Shown here piece by piece: positions 51,090 to 60,882 of a stretch of 64,000 nt of DNA. The position numbers and the translations under genes are program-made. The notes under the pieces were generated by a model. It saw only the letters and a list, made by a program, of their open reading frames with translations. It ran no database searches and was not told where the DNA came from. The DNA lies in assembly GCA_947476275.1 (NCBI GenBank), contig CANJPQ010000001.1:62001-126000 (forward strand), in the 5' to 3' direction. The stretch's first letter is position 1. Every line of letters begins with the position of its first letter. This DNA is from Fidelibacterota bacterium (GTDB lineage: Bacteria > Pseudomonadota > Alphaproteobacteria > Rhodospirillales > Rhodospirillaceae).

Positions 51090-51938
51090 ATGGCCGAAGC
51101 CGAGGGCGAACGACAGACTCTCGGTGGCGTCGATGCTTTCGTCGCGCGCGCAAAAGCTTTTTGCGAACGCGTCGGCAACGCCACCGTCTCCGCCATCTCC
51201 GAGGTCGGGCTCGGCGCATGGCTCCTGTTCCAGGTGCTCTTCTGGATCGTCATGGGCCGCGGCCGCGCCCAGCCCGTGCGCATTCCGGCCACCTTCGAGC
51301 GCGCCATGGAAGTCGGCATTCGCGCGCTGCCGATCGTCACCATGATGTCGGTCACCGTCGGCATGATGCTGGCGATCCAGGGCATTTACTCGCTGCGCAT
51401 CTTCGGCGCGGAGGATCAGGTCACCATCGGCGTCGCCTTTTCGGTCGCACGCGAGTTCGGGCCGCTCATCACCGGGATATTGGTGGCAGGCCGCACCGGC
51501 TCGTCGCTGGCGGCGCGCATCGGCACCATGCGCATCAGCCAGGAAATCGACGCCCTGCAGGTCATGGGCATCGACCCGATACGCTTCATCGTCGCGCCTG
51601 CGCTCATTGCCATGACGATCATGGTGCCGCTGCTGACGTTCTGGGCGGACGTAATCATGCTTGCCGGTGCGGGCTGGTACGTGTCCATGGAACTCGGCAT
51701 GAGCATGGGCGCCTATGTCGATCAGATCCGCGAGCTTCTGCGGCCCACGGACGTGATGCACGGCATCTGGAAGAGCCTGTTGTTCGGCGTCGAGATCACC
51801 CTGGTCGGCGTGATCAACGGCGCCAACGTCCAAGGCGGCGCCGAAGGTGTTGGCCGCATGACGACGCGGTCCGTCGTGCTCTCGATCAGCGCGATCATCG
51901 TCACCGACATGATCTTCGCTTTCATCACGACGCGGTAA
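51090..51938 (+). CDS. mlaE: MlaE-type lipid ABC transporter permease
   Basis: 282 residues of the MlaE/YrbE family: AMEVGIRALPIVTMMSVTVGMMLAIQG, FGPLITGILVAGRTGSSLAARIGTMRISQEIDALQVMGIDPIRFIVAPALIA and a C-terminal helix VVLSISAIIVTDMIFAFI. It forms the inner-membrane part of an MCE phospholipid transporter. The genes on both sides are spaced by 4-5 bp. Confidence 0.92.
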   Translation: MAEAEGERQTLGGVDAFVARAKAFCERVGNATVSAISEVGLGAWLLFQVLFWIVMGRGRAQPVRIPATFERAMEVGIRALPIVTMMSVTVGMMLAIQGIYSLRIFGAEDQVTIGVAFSVAREFGPLITGILVAGRTGSSLAARIGTMRISQEIDALQVMGIDPIRFIVAPALIAMTIMVPLLTFWADVIMLAGAGWYVSMELGMSMGAYVDQIRELLRPTDVMHGIWKSLLFGVEITLVGVINGANVQGGAEGVGRMTTRSVVLSISAIIVTDMIFAFITTR

Positions 51939-51942
51939 GGTC

Positions 51943-52794
51943 ATGGCGGAACCCGCGCGCAAACAAGATGACGAGACCCAGCGCCCGGAAGGCGAGACCG
52001 GCGACGGGCCGGTGATCGAGGTGCATAAGCTCGTCACCCACTATGGTGAGCGCAAGATCCTCAGCGACGTCGACCTGAAAGTGAAGCAGGGCGAGGTTCT
52101 GGTGATCATGGGCGGCTCAGGGTCGGGCAAGAGCACGTTGCTCAATACGCTGCTGGGCCTGCTTCGTCCCACCTCCGGCACGGTGCGCATTCTCGGCCAG
52201 GATCTGCACGCCATCACCGATCTTGAGCGCACCCATCTGCGCCAGAAGATGGGTGTGGCCTTCCAGGGCGGCGCGTTGTTCAGCTCCATGTCGGTGCTCG
52301 AGAACATCATGCTGCCGCTCCGCGAGCACACCCAGCTCGACATCCACACGATGCGGATCATGGCGCGGCTGAAGCTGCAGGTGGTCAACCTGTCGGGTTT
52401 CGAGGACCTCATGCCGGCGGAATTGTCCGGCGGCATGATTAAGCGCGCAGCGTTTGCTCGTGCCGTCGTCATGGACCCGCGCATCCTATTCTGCGACGAG
52501 CCTTCCGCGGGCCTCGATCCGGTGGTGGCCTCGGCCATCGACGAGCTGATCTTGAACCTGCGCGAAGCCATGGGCATGTCCATCGTCGTGGTCACCCACG
52601 AGCTGGAAAGCGCCTTCCGCATCGCCGACCGGATCTGCGTCCTGGACAAGGGCAAGATCCTGATCATCGGCACCGTGGAAGAAGTGAAGAATTGCGACAA
52701 TGAACGGGTCCAGAACCTCCTCAACCGCCGTACGGAAGAGGAAATTCTCGATCCGGAAGAGTATCTGCGCCGGTTGACGGCGGCCCATGACTAA
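51943..52794 (+). CDS. mlaF: MlaF-type lipid ABC transporter ATPase
   Basis: 283 residues; Walker A GGSGSGKST, MGVAFQGGALFSSMSVLENIMLPL, signature LSGGMIKRAAFARA, Walker B ILFCDEPSAGLDP and switch His in VVTHELESA. A hydrophilic N-terminal stretch (about 1-22) and a C-terminal EEEILDPEEYLRRL extend the core. It powers the MlaE-type permease. Confidence 0.93.
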   Translation: MAEPARKQDDETQRPEGETGDGPVIEVHKLVTHYGERKILSDVDLKVKQGEVLVIMGGSGSGKSTLLNTLLGLLRPTSGTVRILGQDLHAITDLERTHLRQKMGVAFQGGALFSSMSVLENIMLPLREHTQLDIHTMRIMARLKLQVVNLSGFEDLMPAELSGGMIKRAAFARAVVMDPRILFCDEPSAGLDPVVASAIDELILNLREAMGMSIVVVTHELESAFRIADRICVLDKGKILIIGTVEEVKNCDNERVQNLLNRRTEEEILDPEEYLRRLTAAHD

Positions 52795-52855
52795 GGTTCT
52801 GTCAGGGGTGAGCGGGAAGGGGCAGTTCCGGCTTTAGGGCCGGGGCAGGAAGCGC

Positions 52856-53890
52856 ATGCAAGACAGCCGTATCAACTACGTCATCGTCGGCGCCTTCGTT
52901 ACGGCGATGCTGGCGGCCCTCGTCGCGACGCTGTCGATCCTGTCGGGCAGCACCGGCGCGACGGACACGTACTACACGGTCTACGACAACGTCACCGGCA
53001 TCAAATACGGCACGCAGGTGCTTTACGAGGGCTATCAGATCGGCCAGGTCGATACCATCGAGCCCACCGCCAACAGCGGCACCGGCGCGCCGCCGAGCGG
53101 CCCGCAAGCCAGCGCCCAGATCAGTTCAAAGGGGATGCTGTTCAAGGTCACGCTGAAGGTGCGCAAGGGCTGGCGCATTCCTGAGGACAGTCTGGCGCGC
53201 GCGACGGTGTCAGGCCTGCTGTCCGCCATGACGGTCGATATCAAGGGCGGCCAGAGCGACAAAATTCTGCCCCCTGGCAGTCAGATCCGCGGACTTTCGG
53301 CCTCGAACTTCTTCGCCACCCTGTCGGAGCTGGGCGCGCAGTTCGGCGATCTGAGCAACGATTCGCTGAAACCGATGCTGGGCAGCCTCAACCACCTGAT
53401 CCTCAGTCTCGACAAGAACGTGCAGGACAACTTGCCGGTCATCCTGCGTGACGTTCAACTGTTGATGGGCAACCTCGCCAAGGACGGCCCGGAGATTTCC
53501 AGCAGCATCAAGCGCTCCGCGCAGATTCTGGAGAAGGATCTGCTCAAGCCTCAGAATGTTGCGCGCATTGACGCCACCATCGCCAATGTCGAAGAGACGA
53601 CGCAGAACCTCGCGAAACTCTCCGCCCAGCTGGAGGAAACACGTCAGGTCATCCACAAGGCGACGCTCGAGATCGACAAGGTTGTGCAGAACAACGCCGG
53701 CAATATCGACGAGACCATCCGCGACTTGCGCTACACCATGGGCACCATGTCGCGTTACGTCGACGACATCGCCCAGAACGCCGCGACCACCACACGCAAC
53801 TTCGCCGAGTTCAGCCAGCAGATCCGCGACAATCCGGGGCTGTTGATCCGCGGGTCCTCGCCGCCTGACGAAGCGAAGCCCAAGAAATGA
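52856..53890 (+). CDS. mlaD: MCE/MlaD-family lipid-binding protein
   Basis: 344 residues: one N-terminal membrane anchor (YVIVGAFVTAMLAALVATLSIL), one MCE domain (about 38-125; YTVYDNVTGIKYGTQVLYEGYQIGQVDTIEP and FKVTLKVRKGWRIPEDSLARATVSG) and a long helical C-terminal region (about 160-330) that may form a coiled tube. It carries lipid across the periplasm between the ABC complex and the outer membrane. Confidence 0.92.
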   Translation: MQDSRINYVIVGAFVTAMLAALVATLSILSGSTGATDTYYTVYDNVTGIKYGTQVLYEGYQIGQVDTIEPTANSGTGAPPSGPQASAQISSKGMLFKVTLKVRKGWRIPEDSLARATVSGLLSAMTVDIKGGQSDKILPPGSQIRGLSASNFFATLSELGAQFGDLSNDSLKPMLGSLNHLILSLDKNVQDNLPVILRDVQLLMGNLAKDGPEISSSIKRSAQILEKDLLKPQNVARIDATIANVEETTQNLAKLSAQLEETRQVIHKATLEIDKVVQNNAGNIDETIRDLRYTMGTMSRYVDDIAQNAATTTRNFAEFSQQIRDNPGLLIRGSSPPDEAKPKK

Positions 53891-54543
53891 GCGAGGAGAT
53901 CATGCGCCAGTCCCCCGCTGCCACGTTTGCCGTGGCCCGCCTGTTCGCGCCGCGCGCCATCGCCGCCGCACTTGCGCTCGCGTTGCTCACCGCCTGCGGC
54001 GGCGGCGACGTACCGCAGGAAGCCTACTATCGGCTCTCAGCCCCGGGCGACGTCGGCGTGCGCGCCGGCGGTCCGCTGAAGGGCGCCGTCGAGGTGCCGA
54101 GTTTTCGCGCCGACGGTCTGTTGAACAATCGCGCCATCGTCTATCGCCAAGGCACGAACGCACTCTCGGGCTACAGCTATCATTTCTGGTGGATGGCGCC
54201 GGCGGTCATGCTCGAGCAAAGCTTGGTCGACACCCTGCGCAAGGCGAAAGCCTTCGACACAGTGACGACACCGGAACTGCGCCTCAACCGGGCCTTCGAG
54301 ATCGTCGGCCATATCCGCCATCTTGAGCGAGGGCCTGCCGCCGTGTCGGTGGAATTGGAACTCCTGCTCCGCAACCCGCGCACCGGCGCGCCGCTGTTGT
54401 TCAAGACCTACACCCAGGACGCGTCCATCGCGGCGGATGCAGATATGTCCGCCGTGGTGGCTGCGTTCTCAACGGCTATCAATACGATCTGGGCGAACTT
54501 CATCGCCGATTTGGGCAACGTCCAATCGTTGCCTGCCTCATAG
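53887..54543 (+). CDS. ABC-type transport auxiliary lipoprotein
   Basis: 218 residues with a lipobox (LLTAC). The rest matches the auxiliary component found with MCE systems (PqiC-like fold): YYRLSAPGDVGVRAGGPLKGAVEVPSFRADGLLNNRAIVYRQGTN, and a later VELELLLRNPRTGAPLLFKTYTQ. It overlaps the MlaD gene by 4 bp. It probably anchors the MCE bridge at the outer membrane. Confidence 0.85.
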   Translation: MSEEIMRQSPAATFAVARLFAPRAIAAALALALLTACGGGDVPQEAYYRLSAPGDVGVRAGGPLKGAVEVPSFRADGLLNNRAIVYRQGTNALSGYSYHFWWMAPAVMLEQSLVDTLRKAKAFDTVTTPELRLNRAFEIVGHIRHLERGPAAVSVELELLLRNPRTGAPLLFKTYTQDASIAADADMSAVVAAFSTAINTIWANFIADLGNVQSLPAS

Positions 54544-54667
54544 CGGCCTCACGGGACGCTCCCCCCTCACCCAACTTCGGGCAAGACGCGTTCTTCTGAA
54601 TGCGTTGACCCTTCGGCAAGGCGAGGGAGGCAGCTCCTTCGGCTAGTCTCTCAAATCGGCTGGTCAC

Positions 54668-56473
54668 TCAAAGCGCCACGCGGACGATCGTCTCGTCGGA
54701 TTCCTTCGCCGCCTTCTTGGCGTCGGCGATGGTCGCACTCAGGTGATCGATGGGCGGCAAGGGCTGTCCCGCCGGCTTGTGGATCATGGCCCCGCTGATG
54801 GTCAGCAGTGGGAATCGCGCTTTCTTGCCGGCGCGGGACTTGGCGAAGATGTAGCCCTTCCTCCGGTCTTCGGGCGCGTAGAGACTCTCCACATCGTTCT
54901 TGAACTTGGCCAGGGCCGTGCGCAGTTCCGCTACGGCATCGTCACCGCTCACGTCCGTGAAGCCGACGAAGAAGTCGTCGCCGCCGACATGGCCGACGAA
55001 ACGTCCCGCGCGGCCGAATGCGCCGCGCAGAATGTCGGCGAACATCAAGATGGCGCGGTCGCCCGTCCTGAAACCATAGGTGTCGTTGAAGGGTTTGAAG
55101 TAGTCGAAGTCGAGATAGGCGAAGTGATAGGTCGCTGCCGGCTCGCTCGCCGACGCGAGATATTCCTGGATCAGGATATTGCCGGGCAGCTTGGTCAGCG
55201 GGTTCTGGTCGCGGGCGAGCGACAGGTTCTTCTCGTTGATGATCTTCAGCAGGGATCGTGCGTGTAGGAAACCCCGGTAGCGTGAGTCCGCGGCGATGAC
55301 CACACCCTCCTGATCCGGCTGTGACGCGAACACCTCGAGAATCTTTTCGGCGCTGGCGTTTGCGGTGGCGACGGCGCAGGGTTTGATGAACTCCCGCAGC
55401 GGCCACTGCCGGCGGCGGTGGCGGTTCTCCAGTAAATCGCGGCCGTACTTGGAATATAGAATGGCTTTGAGATCGCGTTCGTGGATCAGGCCCACCGGCA
55501 TCCCGATCGCATCCACTACCGGGAAGAACGTGCGCACCGGATCGCGGCGGAAACGTTCGAATACCGTATCGAGACTCTGCGCCAAGCGGATCGGTTCGAT
55601 CGGCTCGAGCTGGCTCATCACCAAGTCGATGTCGGTGTCCTTCTTGCGCCGATCGCGATTGAGCAAGGCGACGACGGCGGCGTAGCTCAATTCGAGTGCG
55701 GCGATGGTCGTGGTCGGACGCGCGACCGCATAACCCTGTACAAGGTCGCAGCCGAGCTCGCGGCAGACGTAGTATTCCTGCGGCGTTTCTACGCCTTCAG
55801 CGACCACCAGGCTGCCAAGCAGGTGCGCCATGTTCACGATGTGCTGCAGGAACACGGCCTTCTTCGGGTCCGTGCCGATGGAGGAAATGATAAAGCGGTC
55901 CAGCTTCAGGATGTTCGGCTCGACGTGGTAGAACATCTGCAGGTTCGCATGTCCCGCCCCGAAATCGTCGAGCGTCAGGCTTCCAAACTCCGTGCGCAGA
56001 TCCAACAAGGCTTTGAATCCTGCCGCGTGGTTGTGGAAGTCGTAACGTTCCGACACTTCGATCGCGAGGTTCGCGTTGGACAGGTTGTGGCGCCGTTTGA
56101 GCGCGGCCAGCGTCGAACGGATCGGCTCACCGGCCGCGATCGTGCGGCCGTCTAGATTGATGAACAGCTTCAGATTGGCGTGCCCCGGAATCTCGGCGAA
56201 CTTGGCGAAGGCGCGCGCGACGACGGCGGCCTCGAACGCGGGCAGATCGCCGATTTCCGCGCGGGCATCCATCAGCGCCACCGGCGAGGCATGGCCGGTA
56301 CCCTGGAAGTTGCGCATGAGCGCTTCGAAGCCGAAGACGCGTCCGGTGTGGATGTCGACGATGGGTTGGAACGCGATATCGAGCCCGGCGGCGACCGCAT
56401 GGAACGGTCGCGGGCCGTCGACCGGTGTCACCTCGAATGTGTCGATGGCGGCGGTGGCGGATACAACGTTCAT
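54668..56473 (-). CDS. EAL-CBS-GGDEF cyclic-di-GMP protein
   Basis: 601 residues. An EAL phosphodiesterase domain (about 30-280) keeps the catalytic set: FEALMRN, INLDGR, EVSERYD, LDDFGAGHAN, KLDRFI, VAEGVET, QGYAVARP. A CBS pair (about 290-415; PVRTFFPVVDAIGMPVGLIHERDLKAIL, then DQEGVVIAADSRYRGFLHARSLL) follows. A C-terminal GGDEF domain has GGDDF in place of GGDEF, still compatible with activity. ATG 56473 follows AGGGG. It turns over c-di-GMP, probably under nucleotide control through CBS. Confidence 0.9.
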   Translation of the reverse strand: MNVVSATAAIDTFEVTPVDGPRPFHAVAAGLDIAFQPIVDIHTGRVFGFEALMRNFQGTGHASPVALMDARAEIGDLPAFEAAVVARAFAKFAEIPGHANLKLFINLDGRTIAAGEPIRSTLAALKRRHNLSNANLAIEVSERYDFHNHAAGFKALLDLRTEFGSLTLDDFGAGHANLQMFYHVEPNILKLDRFIISSIGTDPKKAVFLQHIVNMAHLLGSLVVAEGVETPQEYYVCRELGCDLVQGYAVARPTTTIAALELSYAAVVALLNRDRRKKDTDIDLVMSQLEPIEPIRLAQSLDTVFERFRRDPVRTFFPVVDAIGMPVGLIHERDLKAILYSKYGRDLLENRHRRRQWPLREFIKPCAVATANASAEKILEVFASQPDQEGVVIAADSRYRGFLHARSLLKIINEKNLSLARDQNPLTKLPGNILIQEYLASASEPAATYHFAYLDFDYFKPFNDTYGFRTGDRAILMFADILRGAFGRAGRFVGHVGGDDFFVGFTDVSGDDAVAELRTALAKFKNDVESLYAPEDRRKGYIFAKSRAGKKARFPLLTISGAMIHKPAGQPLPPIDHLSATIADAKKAAKESDETIVRVAL

Positions 56474-56766
56474 AACAATCCCCTGTGTTCGCGCCCCCCG
56501 AGGTGCGCGGACCACTCACCCATCCCGCAGGTCCGTGGGGGCTGCAACTGTTAAGGGATTTTAGGCGGCCGATTTCATAGAAGAGTCACAGAATAATCGA
56601 CTCGAAACGATCTTTAAGTAAATGAAAGTAAACAATAATGCTGCATCCCGGAGCCGCCGACGAAAGTCGGGTGCTGATTCAGGGGACCTCCGCCGCCGGG
56701 CCGGGCGTATTGCCTCCCCGGGACTCGCGGTGTATCCCCCGCGGGCCTAATTCCTGAGGACCTCCC
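56474..56766. promoter_or_regulatory. Divergent promoter region, EAL-GGDEF / thrC
   Basis: 293 bp with no gene. The middle (about 56550-56640) is AT-rich, with TTAAGGGATTTTAGG and the near-repeat AAGTAAATGAAAGTAAAC, and presumably holds both promoters. A CtrA-type TTAA-N7-TTAA box was looked for and only a half match found. Confidence 0.45.
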
Positions 56767-58155
56767 TTGCGCTATGTCTCCACCCGCGGTCGGGCGCCGA
56801 CGCTCGGCTTTGACGATGTCCTGTTGGCCGGCCTTGCCACCGATGGCGGCCTATACGTGCCGGAAACCTGGCCGCAGTTCAGCGCCGCCGACCTGACCGC
56901 CTTCGCCGGCCTCGACTACGCGAGCCTCGCCGCCAAAGTGATGGCGCCGTTTGTAGCCGGCTCCGTGATCGAGAAGGAACTGCCGCGGCTGACGAAACAG
57001 GCTTATGCGCGTTTCACGCACACCGCCGTCGCGCCGCTCAAGCAGTTGAGCGCGAACGAATGGCTGCTGGAGCTGTTCCACGGGCCGACGCTGGCATTCA
57101 AGGATTTCGCCCTGCAGCTGGTCGGGCTGCTGTTCGAGGAAGTTCTGAAGGCGCGCAAGCAGAAGATCACCATCGTCGGTGCCACGTCCGGCGACACCGG
57201 CTCCGCAGCAATCGAAGCCTGCCGCGGCCGCGCCAATATCGAGATCTTCATCCTGCATCCGGAAGGCCGCACGTCGGAAGTCCAGCGCCGCCAGATGACC
57301 ACGGTGGATGCACCCAACGTCCACAACATCGCGCTCAAGGGTACCTTCGACGATTGCCAGGACGTCGTGAAAGCGCTGTTCGCAGATGCCACGTTCCGCG
57401 GCGAATTCAATCTGTCCGCGGTGAACTCGATCAACTGGGCGCGCATCATGGCCCAGATCGTCTATTACATCTGGGCGGGCGTGCGTCTCGGCGCGCCGGA
57501 GCGGCAGGTCACGTTCGCGGTACCGACCGGAAACTTCGGCAATGTGTTCGCGGGCTATTGCGCCATGCGCATGGGCCTGCCGGTCGCGCGCTTTCTGGTG
57601 GGTTCCAACCGCAACGACATCCTCACCCGCTATTTCGAGACCGGCGCGATGACCATCGAAGGCGTGCAGCCGTCGCTAAGTCCGTCAATGGATATCCAGG
57701 TGTCCTCCAACTTCGAACGCCTGTTGTTCGAGGTCAGCGACCGCGACGGGGCCGCCGTCTCGCGCATGATGGATCAGTTCAAACAAAGCGCGTCCTACAC
57801 GGTCGCTCCCGCAGCGCACGCGAAGATCACCGCCCTGTTCGGCGGCCGCCGTCTGGACGACGAAGGCACCAAGCAGGTGATGCGCGAGGTGCGCGCAAGC
57901 ACCGGCGAGTTGGTGGACCCGCACACCGCCGTCGGCATCTATGCCGCGCGTAGCGAAGGCCTCGATCCGGCCATCCCGCGCATTGCGCTCGCCACGGCGC
58001 ACCCCGCCAAGTTCCCGGATGCGGTCAAAGCTGCCACCGGAGTTTCATCGCCGCTGCCCGCAGTTATGGCCGATATCTTCAACCGGACCGAGCGGTTCCA
58101 AGTGCTCGACAACGATCTCGACGCGGTGAAACGCCTGATCCGCAGCCACGTTTGA
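56767..58155 (+). CDS. thrC: Threonine synthase
   Basis: 462 residues, the long bacterial/fungal type. It converts O-phosphohomoserine to threonine with PLP. The opening RYVSTRGRAPTLGFDDVLLAGLATDGGLYVPE is diagnostic. The PLP Lys is in GPTLAFKDFALQL, the phosphate loop in GATSGDTGSAA, and NSINWARIMAQIVYY follows. The start is TTG 56767, fixed by homology and by GAGGACC upstream; no ATG is available. The next gene is an M16 peptidase, a common alphaproteobacterial pairing. Confidence 0.96.
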   Translation: MRYVSTRGRAPTLGFDDVLLAGLATDGGLYVPETWPQFSAADLTAFAGLDYASLAAKVMAPFVAGSVIEKELPRLTKQAYARFTHTAVAPLKQLSANEWLLELFHGPTLAFKDFALQLVGLLFEEVLKARKQKITIVGATSGDTGSAAIEACRGRANIEIFILHPEGRTSEVQRRQMTTVDAPNVHNIALKGTFDDCQDVVKALFADATFRGEFNLSAVNSINWARIMAQIVYYIWAGVRLGAPERQVTFAVPTGNFGNVFAGYCAMRMGLPVARFLVGSNRNDILTRYFETGAMTIEGVQPSLSPSMDIQVSSNFERLLFEVSDRDGAAVSRMMDQFKQSASYTVAPAAHAKITALFGGRRLDDEGTKQVMREVRASTGELVDPHTAVGIYAARSEGLDPAIPRIALATAHPAKFPDAVKAATGVSSPLPAVMADIFNRTERFQVLDNDLDAVKRLIRSHV

Positions 58156-58212
58156 ACCTCGTTCCGGGCCGATGGTTTCCCACGGCTCGCCTCCCTACAT
58201 ACGAAGGCATCC

Positions 58213-59469
58213 ATGACGGTCCAGCTCACGACCCTGCCCAACGGCCTTCGCATCGTCACCGACCCGATGAACTCGGTGGAGACGGTGGCGCTCGGCGTGT
58301 GGGTGGATGCCGGCACGCGCCATGAGACGGCGGACGTGAACGGCATTTCGCATTTGCTCGAGCACATGGCCTTCAAAGGCACGGCGCGGCGCAGCGCTCA
58401 GGCGATTGCCGAAGAGATGGACAATGTCGGTGGGCAGCTGAACGCCTATACCAGCCGCGATCACACCGCCTATTTCGCGAAGGTCCTGAAAGAGGACGTC
58501 GGCGTCGCCACCGATATCGTTGCCGACATCCTGCTCCACTCCACCATGGACGCCGAAGAACTCTCCCGCGAGCAACATGTGGTGGTGCAGGAAATCAATC
58601 AGGCGATCGACACGCCGGACGACATCATCTTCGACCACGTCCAGGCCGCCGCGTTCCCCGACCAACCGCTGGGCTGGCCAGTGCTGGGCGAGGAAAAGAT
58701 CGTGTGCAGCATCACGCCGGAGAACTTGAAGTCCCATATGGCGCGGTACTACGCGCCCGATGCGACCGTGATCTCCGCTTCGGGCGCAATCCAGCACGAT
58801 GATTTCGTGCGTCTCGTGGAAGCGGCGTTTGGCGAGCTTGCGCCGCGCGAACGACCGGAGGCTGTCTTAGGCGCCTACACCGGCGGCGACTTCCGCGAGG
58901 AGCGCGATATCGAGCAGGCGCACATTGTGCTCGGCTTCGCGGGCCTTTCGCACAACGACCCGGATTTCTACAACCTGTCCGCCCTTTCGACCTTGTTGGG
59001 CGAAGGGCTGTCGTCGCGGCTGTTCCAGGAGATCCGGGAAAAGCGCGGGCTGGCCTACTCGGTGTTCTCAAGCACCCAGTCTTTCGCCGATACCGGCCTG
59101 TTCACCATTTATGCGGGCACCGGGCCTGAGGATGTCCCCAAGCTGGTGCCGGTGCTGTGCGATGAGATCAAGCGCGTCGGCGACACGGTCACCAATGAGG
59201 AAGTCCAGCGCGCTCGCGCGCAGTTGAAGGCTGGATTGCTGATGTCCCTCGAAAGCCCGTCGAGCCGCTGCGGCCAACGGGCGCGTCAGCTGATGGTGCA
59301 CGGACGCACGATGACGGTCGCGGAAATCATCGCCAAGGTCGAGGAAGTGGACAGGGCCGGCATTGCCCGGGCGGCGAGCCGCGTCCTCACGGGAACGCCG
59401 ACGGTGGCCGCCCTGGGCGACCTGCGCCATCTTGAGGAATCTCAACGCATTCGCGCCCGCTTGCAGTAG
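58213..59469 (+). CDS. M16 family zinc peptidase (processing-peptidase-like)
   Basis: 418 residues. The inverted zinc motif HLLEH ([19 protein letters not shown]) and the downstream Glu in [15 protein letters not shown] give the active site. The C-terminal half has [25 protein letters not shown]. It is the type close to the mitochondrial processing peptidase beta subunit. It degrades or processes peptides; no signal peptide is seen. Confidence 0.93.
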   Translation: MTVQLTTLPNGLRIVTDPMNSVETVALGVWVDAGTRHETADVNGISHLLEHMAFKGTARRSAQAIAEEMDNVGGQLNAYTSRDHTAYFAKVLKEDVGVATDIVADILLHSTMDAEELSREQHVVVQEINQAIDTPDDIIFDHVQAAAFPDQPLGWPVLGEEKIVCSITPENLKSHMARYYAPDATVISASGAIQHDDFVRLVEAAFGELAPRERPEAVLGAYTGGDFREERDIEQAHIVLGFAGLSHNDPDFYNLSALSTLLGEGLSSRLFQEIREKRGLAYSVFSSTQSFADTGLFTIYAGTGPEDVPKLVPVLCDEIKRVGDTVTNEEVQRARAQLKAGLLMSLESPSSRCGQRARQLMVHGRTMTVAEIIAKVEEVDRAGIARAASRVLTGTPTVAALGDLRHLEESQRIRARLQ

Positions 59470-59546
59470 GTCAGCCTGTTGTAAGCCCGTCCCGTCCGTA
59501 TCATGAACGGTCTAAATCCGACCGCTGCCTTTGGCGGCGCTTGGCT

Positions 59547-59552
59547 TATATT
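59547..59552 (+). promoter_or_regulatory. Possible -10 box before the histidinol-dehydrogenase-family gene
   Basis: TATATT lies 39 bases before ATG 59592 in otherwise GC-rich DNA. No convincing -35 box at 16-18 bp spacing is seen. Confidence 0.3.
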
Positions 59553-59591
59553 GCGCCCCAATCGCGCCCTGACTTGCGAAGGAGAGATCAC

Positions 59592-60881
59592 ATGGCACGC
59601 TATCTAAAGAACGGCATGGACGTAGACGTGGCGGAAACCGAAGACGCCAAGGTCCGTCAGATCGTCGAGGATGTGCTCAAGGACATTCGCACTCGCGGCG
59701 ACGCGGCTGTGCGCGACTACTCGCAGAAATTCGACAAGTGGTCGCCGACGTCTTTCCGCCTGAGCAAGGAAGACATCGCGGCGGCCTACAAGGAACTCAC
59801 CCAGCAGAACATCGACGACATCAAGTTCGCGCAAGCGCAGGTGCGCAATTTCGCGCAGATCCAGCGCGCCGCCCTGAAGGACGTCGAAGTCGAAACGCTG
59901 CCCGGCGTGGTGCTGGGCCATAAGAACGTGCCGGTCAATTCTGTCGGTTGCTACGTGCCGGGCGGCAAGTATCCGCTGGTCGCCTCTGCCCACATGAGCG
60001 TGGTGACGGCGAAAGTCGCCGGCGTGAAGCGCGTGATTGCCGCGGCGCCGCCGTTCGGCGGCAAGGTTTCCCCCGCCATCGTCGTGGCCATGGATATGGC
60101 GGGTGCGGACGAGATCTACTGCCTCGGCGGCATCCAGGCCATCGGCGCCATGGCGCTGGGCACGGAAACCATCGCGTCGGTGGACATGATCGTCGGCCCG
60201 GGCAACGCGTTCGTCGCGGAAGCCAAGCGCCAGCTGTTCGGCCGTGTCGGCATCGACCTGTTCGCGGGCCCGACCGAGACCCTCATCATCGCAGACGACA
60301 CTGTGGACGGTGAGCTGTGCGCGGCGGACTTGCTCGGCCAAGCCGAGCACGGCCCGAACTCGCCCGCGGTGCTACTGACGAACTCCGAAGCACTGGCGAA
60401 GGCGACCATGGCGGAAGTGGAGCGCCAACTGAAGGTGCTTCCGACCGGCAAGATCGCGCGCAAGGCGTGGGATGACTACGGCCAAGTGATCGTGGCTGAT
60501 TCGTACGAGGAGATGGTCAAGATCGCCGACGAGCTCGCCTCCGAACACGTTCAGGTCATGACCAAGGACCCGAACTACTTCCTCAATAATATGACCAATT
60601 ACGGCGCGCTGTTCCTTGGGCCGGAGACCAACGTCTCCTATGGCGACAAGGTCATCGGCACCAATCACACCCTGCCTACCAAGAAAGCCGCGCGCTATAC
60701 CGGCGGTCTGTGGGTCGGCAAGTTCATCAAGACCTGCACCTATCAACGCGTGCTGACGCCGGCGGCGTCGGTGATGGTGGGAGAATATTGCTCGCGCCTG
60801 TGCGCCATCGAAGGATTCGCCGGCCACAAGGAACAGGCCGACATCCGCGTGCGCCGCTACAGCAAGCAGGCGGCGGAATAA
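59592..60881 (+). CDS. Histidinol dehydrogenase family protein, probably catabolic (HpsN-like)
   Basis: 429 residues of the HisD family: [33 protein letters not shown], the zinc ligand region [12 protein letters not shown], the catalytic Glu-His in [18 protein letters not shown] and [16 protein letters not shown]. No other histidine gene is nearby. It is followed by a hydroxyacyl-CoA-dehydrogenase-type gene and an SDR, which fits HpsN-type enzymes that oxidise sulfopropanediol or similar alcohols twice. ATG 59592 follows AAGGAGAG. Confidence 0.85.
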   Translation: MARYLKNGMDVDVAETEDAKVRQIVEDVLKDIRTRGDAAVRDYSQKFDKWSPTSFRLSKEDIAAAYKELTQQNIDDIKFAQAQVRNFAQIQRAALKDVEVETLPGVVLGHKNVPVNSVGCYVPGGKYPLVASAHMSVVTAKVAGVKRVIAAAPPFGGKVSPAIVVAMDMAGADEIYCLGGIQAIGAMALGTETIASVDMIVGPGNAFVAEAKRQLFGRVGIDLFAGPTETLIIADDTVDGELCAADLLGQAEHGPNSPAVLLTNSEALAKATMAEVERQLKVLPTGKIARKAWDDYGQVIVADSYEEMVKIADELASEHVQVMTKDPNYFLNNMTNYGALFLGPETNVSYGDKVIGTNHTLPTKKAARYTGGLWVGKFIKTCTYQRVLTPAASVMVGEYCSRLCAIEGFAGHKEQADIRVRRYSKQAAE

Positions 60882-60882
60882 A

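Noticed and set aside
56550-56580. CtrA binding site near the EAL-GGDEF promoter.
   Set aside because: TTAA-N7 is followed by TAGG, not TTAA.
59592-60881. Histidine biosynthesis hisD.
   Set aside because: The family is right, but the neighbours are catabolic dehydrogenases and no other his gene is present, so the symbol was withheld.
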